Notes: generated by a model not told the origin, from the letters alone. A stretch of 35,347 nucleotides of DNA from Chitinophagaceae bacterium (GCA_947442625.1 CANEWJ010000011.1:1-35347); one strand, 5' to 3'; shown: positions 8,829-17,240, counted from the first letter of the stretch. A program made the numbers and translations.

Positions 8829-8843
8829 CCTACAAAAGACCAT

Positions 8844-9437
8844 ATGTTTACCGGAATCGTGGCCAGCGCTTTTATTGAAGCAATCAGCAGGGAAGAGAAT
8901 GGATGGATTTTGCAGGTTGCCGCCCCCTTGATTGCGCCAAAGGTCCAACTGGGCGACAGTGTTGCCATCGACGGCGCCTGTTTGTCTGTCTTTAAAGTAG
9001 AAGGGGAGGTCTTGTGGTTTTATGTTTCTCCAGAGAGCATAGATAAAACAGTCATACGCTACTATACCCAGGGTACCAAGGTGAATATTGAGTTGCCCAT
9101 GCAGCCAACAGGTTATCTGGGAGGGCATTATGTGCTCGGTCATGTTGATGCCACTGCTGTTGTAACCAAGATCATTCCTGGAGATCAGGCATGGTTTTTT
9201 ACGATTACTGTTCCCGAACCATTTTCCAAATACGTTGTTTACAAAGGATCGGTCGCCATCAATGGTGTGAGCCTGACCATCAATCAGGCTGTTGATCAAC
9301 AGATTGAACTGTGCATCATTCCCATCACCATTGAAAAAACCAACATGTCTCTTTTGAAGGAGAATGATTTGGTGAATGTAGAATTCGATATTCTGGCAAA
9401 ATACACTGAGCAGCTTTTACTTAAAAGGGACAATTGA
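8844..9437 (+). CDS. ribE: Riboflavin synthase (alpha subunit)
   Basis: A 197-residue protein made of two lumazine-binding beta-barrel repeats: the first begins at MFTGIVAS with later VAIDGACLSV, and the second begins near residue 98 (GHVDATAVV) with VAINGVSLTIN. The conserved MFTGIV start supports the chosen ATG. It dismutates two 6,7-dimethyl-8-ribityllumazine molecules to riboflavin and the pyrimidine that RibH reuses. It is the first gene of ribE-ribBA-ribH, with one base between its stop and the next ATG. Confidence 0.96.
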   Translation: MFTGIVASAFIEAISREENGWILQVAAPLIAPKVQLGDSVAIDGACLSVFKVEGEVLWFYVSPESIDKTVIRYYTQGTKVNIELPMQPTGYLGGHYVLGHVDATAVVTKIIPGDQAWFFTITVPEPFSKYVVYKGSVAINGVSLTINQAVDQQIELCIIPITIEKTNMSLLKENDLVNVEFDILAKYTEQLLLKRDN

Positions 9438-9438
9438 T

Positions 9439-10638
9439 ATGTTTGACGCGATTGAAGAGGCCATGTTTGAATTCAGGAATGGGAATCCCATCCTGGTGGT
9501 GGATGATGAATCAAGAGAAAATGAAGCGGATATTATTTTTCCTGCCGGAACTGCCAACCAGTCTAAATTAAATTTTTGTGCTTCAGAAGGCAAGGGGCTG
9601 GTGTGTATCGCCATTGATACCCAAACTGCACAGCGATTGAATTTGTCACCAGTGCGTTCAAACAAGAAAGACACTTTCCATACTGCATTTTATGACTCAA
9701 TTGATGCAGCAGCAGCTTTTGGTATTTCGACAGGAATCTCTGCCAAAGAGCGTGCCATTACTGCATTTCACATTGCCAATCCCCAAAGCAAACCAGAAGA
9801 TTTTATCAAGCCAGGGCATTTGTTTCCTGTGGTGTCCAAAGACGGTGGTGTGCTGGTGAGAAGTGGTCATACGGAAGCGGCAGTTGATTTGTGCAGGCTG
9901 ACTGGTCATGAACCAGCGGCCATCATTTGTGAAGTGATGGATGCAGCGGGAGACATGATGCGCAGGAATGAGCTTTTTAGTATGGCAAGGGAGAAGCAGA
10001 TGAAGATCATCAGCATCCAGCAAATCATCGATTACAGGGTACAAACGGAGAACCATCTTGTCTCTGTGTCAACATCAACCTTACCCACAAAATTTGCCAA
10101 TTTTGGGATGGAGGTCTTGAAAAACACCTTGACCGGCTCAGAACACCTGTTGGTTTCATTGAAAAACACTCCTAAAGTTCCATTGGTCAGGATTCACAGC
10201 GAATGCCTGACGGGTGATGTTTTTGGCAGTTTGCGGTGTGATTGTCAGCAGCAGCTGATGTCATCCCTTGCTGAAATTGCAGCCCAGGGCCATGGTTATG
10301 TCATCTATTTGAGAGGGCATGAAGGGCGTGGCATTGGAATTGGGAATAAGGTGGCTGCATATGCTTTGCAAGAAAAAGGGCACAATACCTATGAAGCCAA
10401 TGAAATACTGGGCTTCCCTAAGGACAACAGGAATTTTACTGATGCGATTTGGATGCTGCGGCATTTGGGGATTGGTGATTTTGAATTGATCAGCAATAAC
10501 CCATCTAAAATAAACGCTTTGCAAGCAGCTGGATTCCAGTTTGTTGTCAAGCAATTGCCCGTTGAAGCCAACCCTTACAACCAGCAATACCTGGATGATA
10601 AAATCAAATTAGGAAACCATCGCTTAAAATTCTTATAG
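9439..10638 (+). CDS. ribBA: Bifunctional 3,4-dihydroxy-2-butanone-4-phosphate synthase / GTP cyclohydrolase II
   Basis: A 399-residue fusion. Residues 1-200 are the DHBP synthase domain with DDESRENEADIIF and SGHTEAAVDLCRLTG. Residues ~205-399 are GTP cyclohydrolase II with its zinc cysteines C256, C267 and C269 (SECLTGDVFGSLRCDC) and the GHEGRGIGI loop. It supplies both precursors of riboflavin, from ribulose 5-phosphate and GTP. Both active sites look intact, unlike fusions in which one half has decayed. Its stop codon directly abuts the ribH ATG. Confidence 0.96.
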   Translation: MFDAIEEAMFEFRNGNPILVVDDESRENEADIIFPAGTANQSKLNFCASEGKGLVCIAIDTQTAQRLNLSPVRSNKKDTFHTAFYDSIDAAAAFGISTGISAKERAITAFHIANPQSKPEDFIKPGHLFPVVSKDGGVLVRSGHTEAAVDLCRLTGHEPAAIICEVMDAAGDMMRRNELFSMAREKQMKIISIQQIIDYRVQTENHLVSVSTSTLPTKFANFGMEVLKNTLTGSEHLLVSLKNTPKVPLVRIHSECLTGDVFGSLRCDCQQQLMSSLAEIAAQGHGYVIYLRGHEGRGIGIGNKVAAYALQEKGHNTYEANEILGFPKDNRNFTDAIWMLRHLGIGDFELISNNPSKINALQAAGFQFVVKQLPVEANPYNQQYLDDKIKLGNHRLKFL

Positions 10639-11070
10639 ATGATTGCTATTGTAAAAGCCCAGTTCAACAGTGAAATAACAGACCTGCTCGAAGCCGGTTG
10701 CACGGATTACCTCAAAGAACAAAATGTTCCATTCAAAGTCTTTGAATGTCCTGGTGCTGTTGAAACAGTTGTCTACACCAGCAGGCTATTGGCTACGTAC
10801 AAGTATAAAGCCATCATTGTGATTGGGGCCATCATCAAAGGAGATACAGATCACTATGAGTATGTATGCCAGTATGTGACCAATGGATTCAGTCATCTGT
10901 CTGCAATGCAAGTAACAAACATCACACCCATCATCTTCGGGATTCTCACCACTGAAAATGAATTGTTGGCCTACGAAAGGGCTGCTCCAGACAAGATGAA
11001 CAAGGGCAAATCTTTTGCAGAAACGGCCTTGTTCATGATCAAGGCATTTAAAGATCTTTCCTGGTTTTAA
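10639..11070 (+). CDS. ribH: 6,7-dimethyl-8-ribityllumazine synthase
   Basis: A 143-residue RibH. The substrate-binding loop is CPGAVETVVYTSRL (around residue 36), followed by IVIGAIIKGDTDHYEYV with the catalytic His, and PIIFGILTTENELLAYERA. It joins the pyrimidine from RibD with dihydroxybutanone phosphate from RibBA. It is last in the riboflavin operon and starts with no gap after ribBA. It is a little shorter at the N-terminus than the usual ~155 residues, but no upstream start is possible without overlapping ribBA. Confidence 0.94.
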   Translation: MIAIVKAQFNSEITDLLEAGCTDYLKEQNVPFKVFECPGAVETVVYTSRLLATYKYKAIIVIGAIIKGDTDHYEYVCQYVTNGFSHLSAMQVTNITPIIFGILTTENELLAYERAAPDKMNKGKSFAETALFMIKAFKDLSWF

Positions 11071-11120
11071 ATTCCGGGATATTCTATAGAAAACAAATTG
11101 TTGGGTATAGGCTATTGTTT

Positions 11121-11450
11121 CTAGGCCATTGCAGTGTAGTCATCATGAAAACCCAGTATATTGTCAAACTGCTGAAATTCATGTTGCACATGCATGGTAG
11201 TCAGCACCATGGCTTTCATGCCAGCATTGTATGCAGATTCTACGCCTTTGGGAACATCTTCAAAAACGAGGCATTCTTCCGGATGCATGCCCAATAATGA
11301 TGCGCATTTGAGATAGGTCTCAGGGTCAGGCTTGCTCTTTGAAACATCGTCAGCACTTACAATTGCATCAAAATAATCGCGAATAGCCAATCCGTCCAAA
11401 ACGAAATCAATATTTTTTACAGTTGGATGTACCCAAGCTGAAAAAGTACA
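11121..11450 (-). pseudogene. HAD-family phosphatase remnant (N-terminal half missing)
   Basis: The minus-strand frame opens after a TGA at 11453-11451 and carries about 110 residues ending at 11121. It shows the second half of a HAD sugar-phosphatase/phosphoglucomutase: NIDFVLDGLAIRDYFDAIV, the motif III Lys in SKSKPDP, and motif IV VFEDVPKGVESAYNAG. The nucleophile motif DxDGT, the cap domain and the motif II Ser/Thr are absent, and only 13 bases separate the stop from the inositol oxygenase gene. The only starts in frame are weak (TTG at 11399). I read it as a deletion remnant between the riboflavin operon and the inositol genes; a functional short protein is unlikely. Confidence 0.75.
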
Positions 11451-11463
11451 TCAAAAAATAACT

Positions 11464-12348
11464 TTAGAACTTCAGTGTTCTTGGCAGGTATTTTTCAATA
11501 AGCGCTGTATAATAGGGCTTCAATACTTTCCAATCTGGTGGTTCTGGGCATTTGGAATACAGGTCATATGGATTGAACAATTGAACCCATTGCAACATGT
11601 CCCTGTCATGGTCATCCAATAAATGCTCATATGCACCTTCACGGTGCCAGGCATAGAACGAATGGTAACGGAGCATGTAAAGGGCCGATTCGGGAAGATG
11701 ATCTTTCATCATCTGATAAATGTATTCATCATGGCCCCAGCTCATGTGTACATTGCGCAAACCGCAATTGGGCTCATAAATACCATATTTCGTATTGTAG
11801 AGTGGGTTGTTAAAATCAGGATTTTCTTTGAAGAATTCTGGGTAGATGATTTTGTCAGAATAGGCACATCCAACAGGGAATGTATCACCCACTACTGCCC
11901 ACTGGGGCTCGCCAAACAGGCAGAGCACTTTTCCCATATCATGCATCAGGCCCACCAGCACCATCCAGTCAGGATGTCCATCTCTTCTGATGGCTTCAGA
12001 GGTTTGAAGCAAATGCTGGAACTGATCAAGGTCTGTGTCTGGATCTGAATCGTCCACGAGTTCATTCAAGAAATCAAATGCATCCCAGATGGGCATTTCC
12101 TTCTTGTCAAAAGAAAGGTATTGCCTTCTTTTTTCCATGACAAAATCGTGTGTCTGGTAGGTATGGTTCAACCTGTAAAATTCACGAACGGTATCGCGTG
12201 CAGGTTCTTCATAGTTCCTGTATGATTCAGTAGCCTTGGCTGTAGCAATTTTTTCTGGATCAGGATACCTTTCCAGCAAATCGTCTTCCCACTCATCAAG
12301 GCTTCCCAGTGGATTGATTTCTTTTGTGGAGAACTGATTGTTCTGCAT
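11464..12348 (-). CDS. myo-Inositol oxygenase
   Basis: A 294-residue MIOX. All di-iron ligands of the HD-type fold can be matched: H112 (HLLQTSE), H136 and D137 (LMHDMGK, with K140), H206 (SWGHDEY), H229 (YHSFYAWH) and D262 (NPYDLYSKC). The enzyme cleaves myo-inositol with O2 to D-glucuronate in the cytosol. It is divergent from a sodium:solute symporter 144 bases away, whose substrate may therefore be inositol, and near a flavin reductase that could supply electrons to activate the di-iron site. No uronate isomerase or other downstream glucuronate gene is in the window. MIOX is best known from eukaryotes but occurs in several Bacteroidota. Confidence 0.93.
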   Translation of the reverse strand: MQNNQFSTKEINPLGSLDEWEDDLLERYPDPEKIATAKATESYRNYEEPARDTVREFYRLNHTYQTHDFVMEKRRQYLSFDKKEMPIWDAFDFLNELVDDSDPDTDLDQFQHLLQTSEAIRRDGHPDWMVLVGLMHDMGKVLCLFGEPQWAVVGDTFPVGCAYSDKIIYPEFFKENPDFNNPLYNTKYGIYEPNCGLRNVHMSWGHDEYIYQMMKDHLPESALYMLRYHSFYAWHREGAYEHLLDDHDRDMLQWVQLFNPYDLYSKCPEPPDWKVLKPYYTALIEKYLPRTLKF

Positions 12349-12492
12349 GGTGATTTGCTTTTATTGATTGAATTGAAGTTAAAAATTATCTTGAAGAATT
12401 CTTAAAAGGAAGTGATTTATTTCTGCTCAATCATTCATTTTTAGGGATTTTTTGCGTATTTTAAGGTCAATTAACCCAAGCCAACGTTTGAT

Positions 12493-14154
12493 ATGAATCT
12501 TCATTTTGCCGATTATCTTGTTATTCTCATCTATTTCGTTTTTGTCGTTGCCGTAGGTGTTATCATCAAGAAAAAAATCACTTCCAGCAATGATTTTCTG
12601 AACAGCAACAAGAGCATACCCCTATGGATCACTTCGATTGCATTTATTTCTGCCAATCTTGGTGCCCAGGAGGTGCTGGGGATGGTGGCTTCAGGGGCCA
12701 AGTATGGCATCATGACGGTCCATTTTTATTGGGTGGGTGCCATCTTTGCCATGGTGTTTCTCGGTGTATTCATGATGCCATTCTATTACGGCAGCAAAGC
12801 AAGAAGTGTCCCGGAATATCTTTTTTTGCGGTTCGATGAAAAGACAAGGGCATTGAATGCACTCACATTTGCCGCCATGACCATTTTCTCTTCAGGGATT
12901 TCACTCTATGCATTGGCCAAACTATTGGAGGTTATCCTTCATTGGAATTTTGACCTCTGTATTTGGATTGCAGCGGGGATTGTCATGGCCTATACCTTGC
13001 TAGGGGGGCTTACCAGTGCAGTATACAATGAAGTGTTGCAGTTTTTTCTGATTGTACTGGGCCTATCGCCCCTGGTGATTGTTGCACTGCAAGATGCTGG
13101 TGGATGGGATACCATCAAAACAAACCTTGAACCGCAATTGACGCATGCATGGAAGTACATGGGTGATGCAGATGCCAACCCCATGGGCATCCATTTTATG
13201 TCATTGATATTTGGATTGGGTTTTGTCATGTCATTTGGCTACTGGTGCACAGATTTCCTTGTTGTCCAACGTGCCATGATCGCCAAAAACATGAGTGCTG
13301 CCCAACGCACACCAATCATCGCTGCCATCCCAAAAATGTTCATGCCGCTGATTGTTGTTCTCCCCGGTGTCATTGCCATTGCCTTGACCAAGTCAGCGTT
13401 GGATTCAGGCGATTACAGGATTCCAACCGATGCCACTGGTGGATACGATTATACCATGACCCTTCCTTCATTGATTGCACATTATTATCCCAGCGGTTTG
13501 TTGGGAGTAGGCATAACGGCATTGATTGCATCATTCATGAGCGGGATGGCAGGCAATGTAACGGCTTTCAATGCAGTGTTTACCTATGATATCTACCAGG
13601 CGTATTTCTTTAAAAACAAATCTGACAAGCATTACCTAAACGTCGGCAAGCTTGTTACCCTTTTTGGTATTTTGTTTTCCATTGGCACTGCTTATATCGC
13701 TGCCAGCTTCAACAACATCAATGATTTTCTTCAACTGGTGTTCAGCTTTGTCAATGGTCCTCTTTTTGCCACCTTCCTGTTGGGGATGTTCTGGAAAAGG
13801 ACAACCGGGCATGGTGCATTCTGGGGTTTGGTTGCTGGTACCCTTGCCGCAGCCATCACCCATGGCCTGACCATTGCTGAGGGAAAGGGTGGATGGATCT
13901 CCCCCATCTATCCCATCAGCAGCGGAATGGGCCAGGCATTCATTGTTGCTTCTTTTTCCTGGATGGCCAATTTCTTTACAACAATCGCCGTCAGCCTTGT
14001 TACCAAACCCAAGCCTGACGAGGAGTTAAGAGGATTGGTTTATTCGTTGACAGAAAAAGTATATGGCACTGAAAAGCGGTGGTACCTGAAGCCGGCGCCA
14101 TTGGGTATCATCTTGCTGGTCATCACTATTCTATTGAACATTATTTTCTTCTAA
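12493..14154 (+). CDS. Sodium:solute symporter (SSS family), probably for inositol or a sugar
   Basis: This 553-residue membrane protein has about 13-14 membrane segments and belongs to the SSS family (SGLT-like): ISANLGAQEVLGMVASGAKYG near residue 53, LGGLTSAVYNEVLQFF near 170, and GLGFVMSFGYWCTDFLVVQRA near 245, typical of the sugar/inositol branch. It imports its solute with sodium. The divergent inositol oxygenase suggests myo-inositol as substrate (inference). A 57-residue membrane protein gene begins 10 bases after its stop and an FNR-type reductase follows. I found no clear TAnnTTTG in front of it. Confidence 0.9.
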   Translation: MNLHFADYLVILIYFVFVVAVGVIIKKKITSSNDFLNSNKSIPLWITSIAFISANLGAQEVLGMVASGAKYGIMTVHFYWVGAIFAMVFLGVFMMPFYYGSKARSVPEYLFLRFDEKTRALNALTFAAMTIFSSGISLYALAKLLEVILHWNFDLCIWIAAGIVMAYTLLGGLTSAVYNEVLQFFLIVLGLSPLVIVALQDAGGWDTIKTNLEPQLTHAWKYMGDADANPMGIHFMSLIFGLGFVMSFGYWCTDFLVVQRAMIAKNMSAAQRTPIIAAIPKMFMPLIVVLPGVIAIALTKSALDSGDYRIPTDATGGYDYTMTLPSLIAHYYPSGLLGVGITALIASFMSGMAGNVTAFNAVFTYDIYQAYFFKNKSDKHYLNVGKLVTLFGILFSIGTAYIAASFNNINDFLQLVFSFVNGPLFATFLLGMFWKRTTGHGAFWGLVAGTLAAAITHGLTIAEGKGGWISPIYPISSGMGQAFIVASFSWMANFFTTIAVSLVTKPKPDEELRGLVYSLTEKVYGTEKRWYLKPAPLGIILLVITILLNIIFF

Positions 14155-14164
14155 AACAAGCAAC

Positions 14165-14338
14165 ATGTCTGAAAAATTAAATCAACTGAGCTTTATCATT
14201 GGCGTTTTTTTCATTTTGGTTGCCCTTGTTTTGTTGATTGGTTATTTAACAACCAGTTCTCTCAAACACGGCATCAATCTTTACACTGGAATGGCCATGA
14301 TGATTTTTGGATTGGTAATGATTAAACTCAAAGCCTGA
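14165..14338 (+). CDS. 57-residue two-pass membrane protein
   Basis: ATG at 14165 opens a 57-codon frame ending in TGA at 14336-14338. The protein begins MSEKLNQLSFIIGVFFILVA and has two hydrophobic stretches (about 9-27 and 41-54) joined by a short polar loop with TTSSLKHG. It lies 10 bases after the symporter stop and 47 bases before the reductase start, in the same direction, so it is probably co-transcribed. The clean hydrophobic pattern and the fit into the operon argue that it is real. It could be an accessory subunit of the symporter; I do not recognise a family. Confidence 0.65.
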   Translation: MSEKLNQLSFIIGVFFILVALVLLIGYLTTSSLKHGINLYTGMAMMIFGLVMIKLKA

Positions 14339-14385
14339 GCAATGCATAGTCAGCCCACCATTCATTCAAATTAATAATTTAGCTT

Positions 14386-15117
14386 ATGGCAGCTCAACCA
14401 TGGCAAACAGGAAAGATCATCCGCATAGAAAATGAAACAGCCTCCACTAAAAAGTTCTGGATACAAATTCCTGGGCTCGAAAGGTTTGATTTCATTCCTG
14501 GCCAGTTTGTAACATTGGATCTTCCCATTCACGAACAGCCCAACAAGCGCTGGAGAAGCTATTCCATCGCATCGGCTCCCGATGGAACCAATGTTTTTGA
14601 ATTGATCATTGTCCTCATGGAAGGTGGTTTGGGAACAACCTATTTATTCAATGAAGCTGTTGTTGGTACTGCTTTTCCGGTCCGTGGTCCACAGGGTCAT
14701 TTTGTATTGACCGACCCTATTGCCACAGACATTTTTATGGTATGCACGGGAACAGGCATCGCACCATTTCGTTCCATGATCCAGCACATCCACCACAACA
14801 ATATCCCCCACAAGGATATTTACCTGGTGTATGGCACCAGAAAATGCCAGGATGCTTTGTATCTCGATGAGCTCCTTGACCTTAAGCATACACTGCCAAA
14901 CTTCCACTACTTCCCGACTTTCTCAAGGGAAGAGACTGTTGCGGAGGGGCTATCCATTGGCTATGTCCATGGGGTCTATGAACAGCTGATGAAAGGAAAA
15001 ACAGCAATGCCCCATTTCTATCTCTGTGGCTGGAAAGACATGATCACAGAGGCCAGGCAACGCATTCAAGACTTGGGTGTCGATAAAAAATCAATCCATT
15101 TCGAATTATACGGTTAA
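14386..15117 (+). CDS. FAD-binding ferredoxin-NADP reductase-type oxidoreductase
   Basis: A 243-residue protein with the two FNR domains: an FAD-binding barrel with RSYSIASAPD (near residue 51) and a Rossmann NAD(P) domain with MVCTGTGIAPFRSMI (near 119), VYGTRK, and a C-terminal HFELYG. No iron-sulfur domain is fused. It moves electrons between NAD(P)H and a small carrier or a partner oxygenase. It follows the symporter and the 57-residue protein and is close to the inositol oxygenase, whose di-iron centre must be kept partly reduced; a role as its reductase is attractive but unproven. It may instead be a general ferredoxin/flavodoxin reductase. Confidence 0.85.
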   Translation: MAAQPWQTGKIIRIENETASTKKFWIQIPGLERFDFIPGQFVTLDLPIHEQPNKRWRSYSIASAPDGTNVFELIIVLMEGGLGTTYLFNEAVVGTAFPVRGPQGHFVLTDPIATDIFMVCTGTGIAPFRSMIQHIHHNNIPHKDIYLVYGTRKCQDALYLDELLDLKHTLPNFHYFPTFSREETVAEGLSIGYVHGVYEQLMKGKTAMPHFYLCGWKDMITEARQRIQDLGVDKKSIHFELYG

Positions 15118-15141
15118 ATTGATTCAATTAAACAAAAAAAG

Positions 15142-15852
15142 ATGAGACAAACAGCAATGAACTTATTGATAGGATGTGCATTCTTATTCATTTCAATGTC
15201 AATCATGGCACAAAAAAAGATCAACGACAGCTGGATAGATTGGGCCAATTTCAAAAAGTATGAGGCCGAAAACAAAAAGGTAGAGCCAGCATTGAAGCAA
15301 GAAAAACGCGTTGTATTTATGGGCAATTCCATTTTTGAGGGTTGGATCAGGCTTCGTCCCGAGTTTTTTTCTGGTAAACCATATTTTGACAGGGGTATCA
15401 GCGGGCAAACAACTCCGCAAATGCTGTTGAGAATGTATGATGATGTAATCGCTTTGCAACCAGATATCATGGTGCTAAAGGCCGGCATCAATGATATTGC
15501 AGAAAACAATGCCCCCTACAATCCTGACCATACACTCGACAACATCAAGGCCATGGCACAACTGGCCAGGTTCAACAAGATCAAGGTAATTCTTTGTTCC
15601 GTGTTGCCGGCATCTGACTTCAGGTGGCGTCCAGGGCTTCAGCCCGGCGATAAGGTGATTGCACTCAATGAGGCCATCAAGCAATTCGCCGATGAGAACA
15701 AGTTTTATTATCTGGACCTTTACAGCTCGGTGGTAGATGACAACAAGGGCATGAGAAAAGAATATGCCAGTGATGGCGTTCATCCTACAGTTGAAGGATA
15801 CAAAGTGATGGAGCCCTTGCTTGAAGAGGCCATCAGAAAAGTGAGAAAATGA
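15142..15852 (+). CDS. Secreted SGNH/GDSL-family hydrolase
   Basis: A 236-residue protein with an N-terminal signal peptide (hydrophobic to about residue 22, then MAQKK). The SGNH blocks are present: S63 in VVFMGNSIFEGW, G88 in DRGISGQTT, N117 in KAGINDIA, and D211/H214 in ASDGVHPT. Such enzymes are esterases or lipases, often carbohydrate or acyl-sugar esterases in Bacteroidota. It starts 24 bases after the flavin reductase and is likely in the same operon. An alternative ATG at 15160 would shorten the signal peptide by six residues. Its stop codon and that of the opposing gene form the six-base palindrome TGATCA (15850-15855). The substrate is unknown. Confidence 0.88.
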   Translation: MRQTAMNLLIGCAFLFISMSIMAQKKINDSWIDWANFKKYEAENKKVEPALKQEKRVVFMGNSIFEGWIRLRPEFFSGKPYFDRGISGQTTPQMLLRMYDDVIALQPDIMVLKAGINDIAENNAPYNPDHTLDNIKAMAQLARFNKIKVILCSVLPASDFRWRPGLQPGDKVIALNEAIKQFADENKFYYLDLYSSVVDDNKGMRKEYASDGVHPTVEGYKVMEPLLEEAIRKVRK

Positions 15853-16308
15853 TCAACGCCTTCTTCCGGTTCTGTTGATGAGCTTTGGGATGATGGTATC
15901 AAACCTTATTTGTTGTGCTGGCGTACAGAACTTGCGCAATTTTGTAAAGTGCATATAAGTCCTTGAATCAATTTCAAGGGTTTTTTTGCTGATCATCAGC
16001 AGGATATTTTCTGCAGTACTGTCCTCAAGACTTTTGTCCAATTGCAGGTAAAGGCTGTCTTTGAGTTGGCGAACATCACCCCACAATGGTTTCATGTCTT
16101 TGAAGTATTCTTCCTTCAGAACCTTGAATGTATCAATTTGGTCCTGTTCGAGGCCAACCTCGGCATACCAGGCAGAAACATCATTGCCTTTTCTTTTCTT
16201 TTCCATTGGATGATTGCCGGACTGCAGGAGGAGGTATCCGAGCAAAATATTGGAGGCAACCAAAATGATTACCAGAAAAAGCATCCACTTGTATCTTGTT
16301 TGGCTCAT
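15853..16308 (-). CDS. Membrane-anchored Spy/CpxP-like periplasmic protein
   Basis: A 151-residue protein with one N-terminal membrane anchor (about residues 8-28) and a helical, charged remainder with spaced Leu/Lys segments (DTFKVLKEEYFKDMKPLW, QLKDSLYLQLDKS) and a terminal TPAQQIRFDTIIPKL, the layout of the LTxxQ/metal-resistance (CpxP/Spy/CnrX) group. Such proteins sense or buffer periplasmic stress. Its ATG shares one base with the TAA of the preceding gene (TAATG), indicating translational coupling in the operon with the sigma factor. The metal or stress sensed cannot be told from the sequence. Confidence 0.75.
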   Translation of the reverse strand: MSQTRYKWMLFLVIILVASNILLGYLLLQSGNHPMEKKRKGNDVSAWYAEVGLEQDQIDTFKVLKEEYFKDMKPLWGDVRQLKDSLYLQLDKSLEDSTAENILLMISKKTLEIDSRTYMHFTKLRKFCTPAQQIRFDTIIPKLINRTGRRR

Positions 16309-16622
16309 TATGGTAGTTCGTTTGTTTCGTAAGGATTCAGGTCATGCTGCACATATTCAGCGGCAAGGGGCTGCCCCACATCATCCGTTGTATTCTTCTT
16401 GTTGACGCTTGTTACCAAGTAACCATTGATGGCGATGAAAAACAAGGCGATGGCCAATGCGAAGGCTGGGCGGGTGATGAACCGAAAAAATACCATCTCC
16501 GGCCTATTTTCCTCTTTTTTCATCCTGGCCTGAATCCTGGTGAAAAGAAAAGGAGACCCCTCTGCCCTTTGGATTCCCTCCAGGCTGTTGATGACTTCTT
16601 CTGATGTAAATTTCTTTTTCAT
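16308..16622 (-). CDS. Single-pass membrane protein, putative anti-sigma factor
   Basis: A 104-residue protein from the ATG at 16622; this start is preferred to an in-frame GTG at 16655 because an AAGGA-type ribosome site lies just before it. Residues ~1-45 are a charged cytoplasmic part (SLEGIQRAEGSPFLFTRIQARM), followed by one membrane segment near residues 50-67 and a short periplasmic tail. Its place directly after an ECF sigma gene and before a periplasmic Spy-like gene is that of an anti-sigma factor, though no ZAS/anti-sigma motif is visible. The role is inferred from position and topology. Confidence 0.65.
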   Translation of the reverse strand: MKKKFTSEEVINSLEGIQRAEGSPFLFTRIQARMKKEENRPEMVFFRFITRPAFALAIALFFIAINGYLVTSVNKKNTTDDVGQPLAAEYVQHDLNPYETNELP

Positions 16623-16670
16623 GTTTTCCTTCTTTATAGTAGATGCCTTTTTCACCAGGACATTGCGGTC

Positions 16671-17240
16671 CTAGTTCAAGTTATAAAAGTTTTTTAATAT
16701 TTCCTTTAGGTTTGTCTTTGCCCTGTGCAATAATGATTCAACGGCGGAAAGACTGGTTTTCATGATTTCGGCAACCTCTTGATAGCTTAATCCTTCCACC
16801 TTGTTGAGCACAAATGCAATCTGTTGATTTTCAGGCAATTCCTTGATTGCTTTGAAAAGAATGGTGGATTTCTCCCTGTTGTCCAGGGTTACGCCGGGGT
16901 GATGAAAATCAGCAAGTTCGATGGTGGGTTCATTGTTTTCACCCAAAATAGGGCTTAAAAAGCCAAATCTTTTTTTCCTTTTTTTTCTTCGGATAAACTC
17001 CAGGGCAGTAGTCACTGCTACCCGGTATACCCAAGTGGAAAGGGCAGATTCACCCTTGAATTGGTGGATCGACTCAAAAACCTTGATGAAAACATCCTGC
17101 GTCACATCTTCGGTGTCTTCATGGTTTTGCAGAAAACCCAACACTGTATTGAAAACAAGTGATTGCCGGGTTTCCACCAAATCCTTGAAGGCAAGGCCAT
17201 CGCCCGCTTTTAACCGCAATATCAGTTCCTGCTCAACCAA
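16671..17240 (-). CDS. ECF-type RNA polymerase sigma factor
   Basis: A 189-residue sigma-70-family protein with region 2 (DVTQDVFIKVFESIHQFK, STWVYRVAVTTALEFIRR) and region 4 (ELPENQQIAFVLNKVEGLSYQEVAEIM, SAVESLLHRAKTNLKEIL). The only sensible start is a TTG at 17240: the frame has a stop 12 bases upstream and no internal Met until well into region 2. It heads a three-gene operon with a membrane protein and a Spy-like periplasmic protein, so it probably responds to an envelope signal. A weak TACCTTTA on the minus strand about 25 bases upstream could be its -7 element. Confidence 0.92.
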   Translation of the reverse strand: MVEQELILRLKAGDGLAFKDLVETRQSLVFNTVLGFLQNHEDTEDVTQDVFIKVFESIHQFKGESALSTWVYRVAVTTALEFIRRKKRKKRFGFLSPILGENNEPTIELADFHHPGVTLDNREKSTILFKAIKELPENQQIAFVLNKVEGLSYQEVAEIMKTSLSAVESLLHRAKTNLKEILKNFYNLN

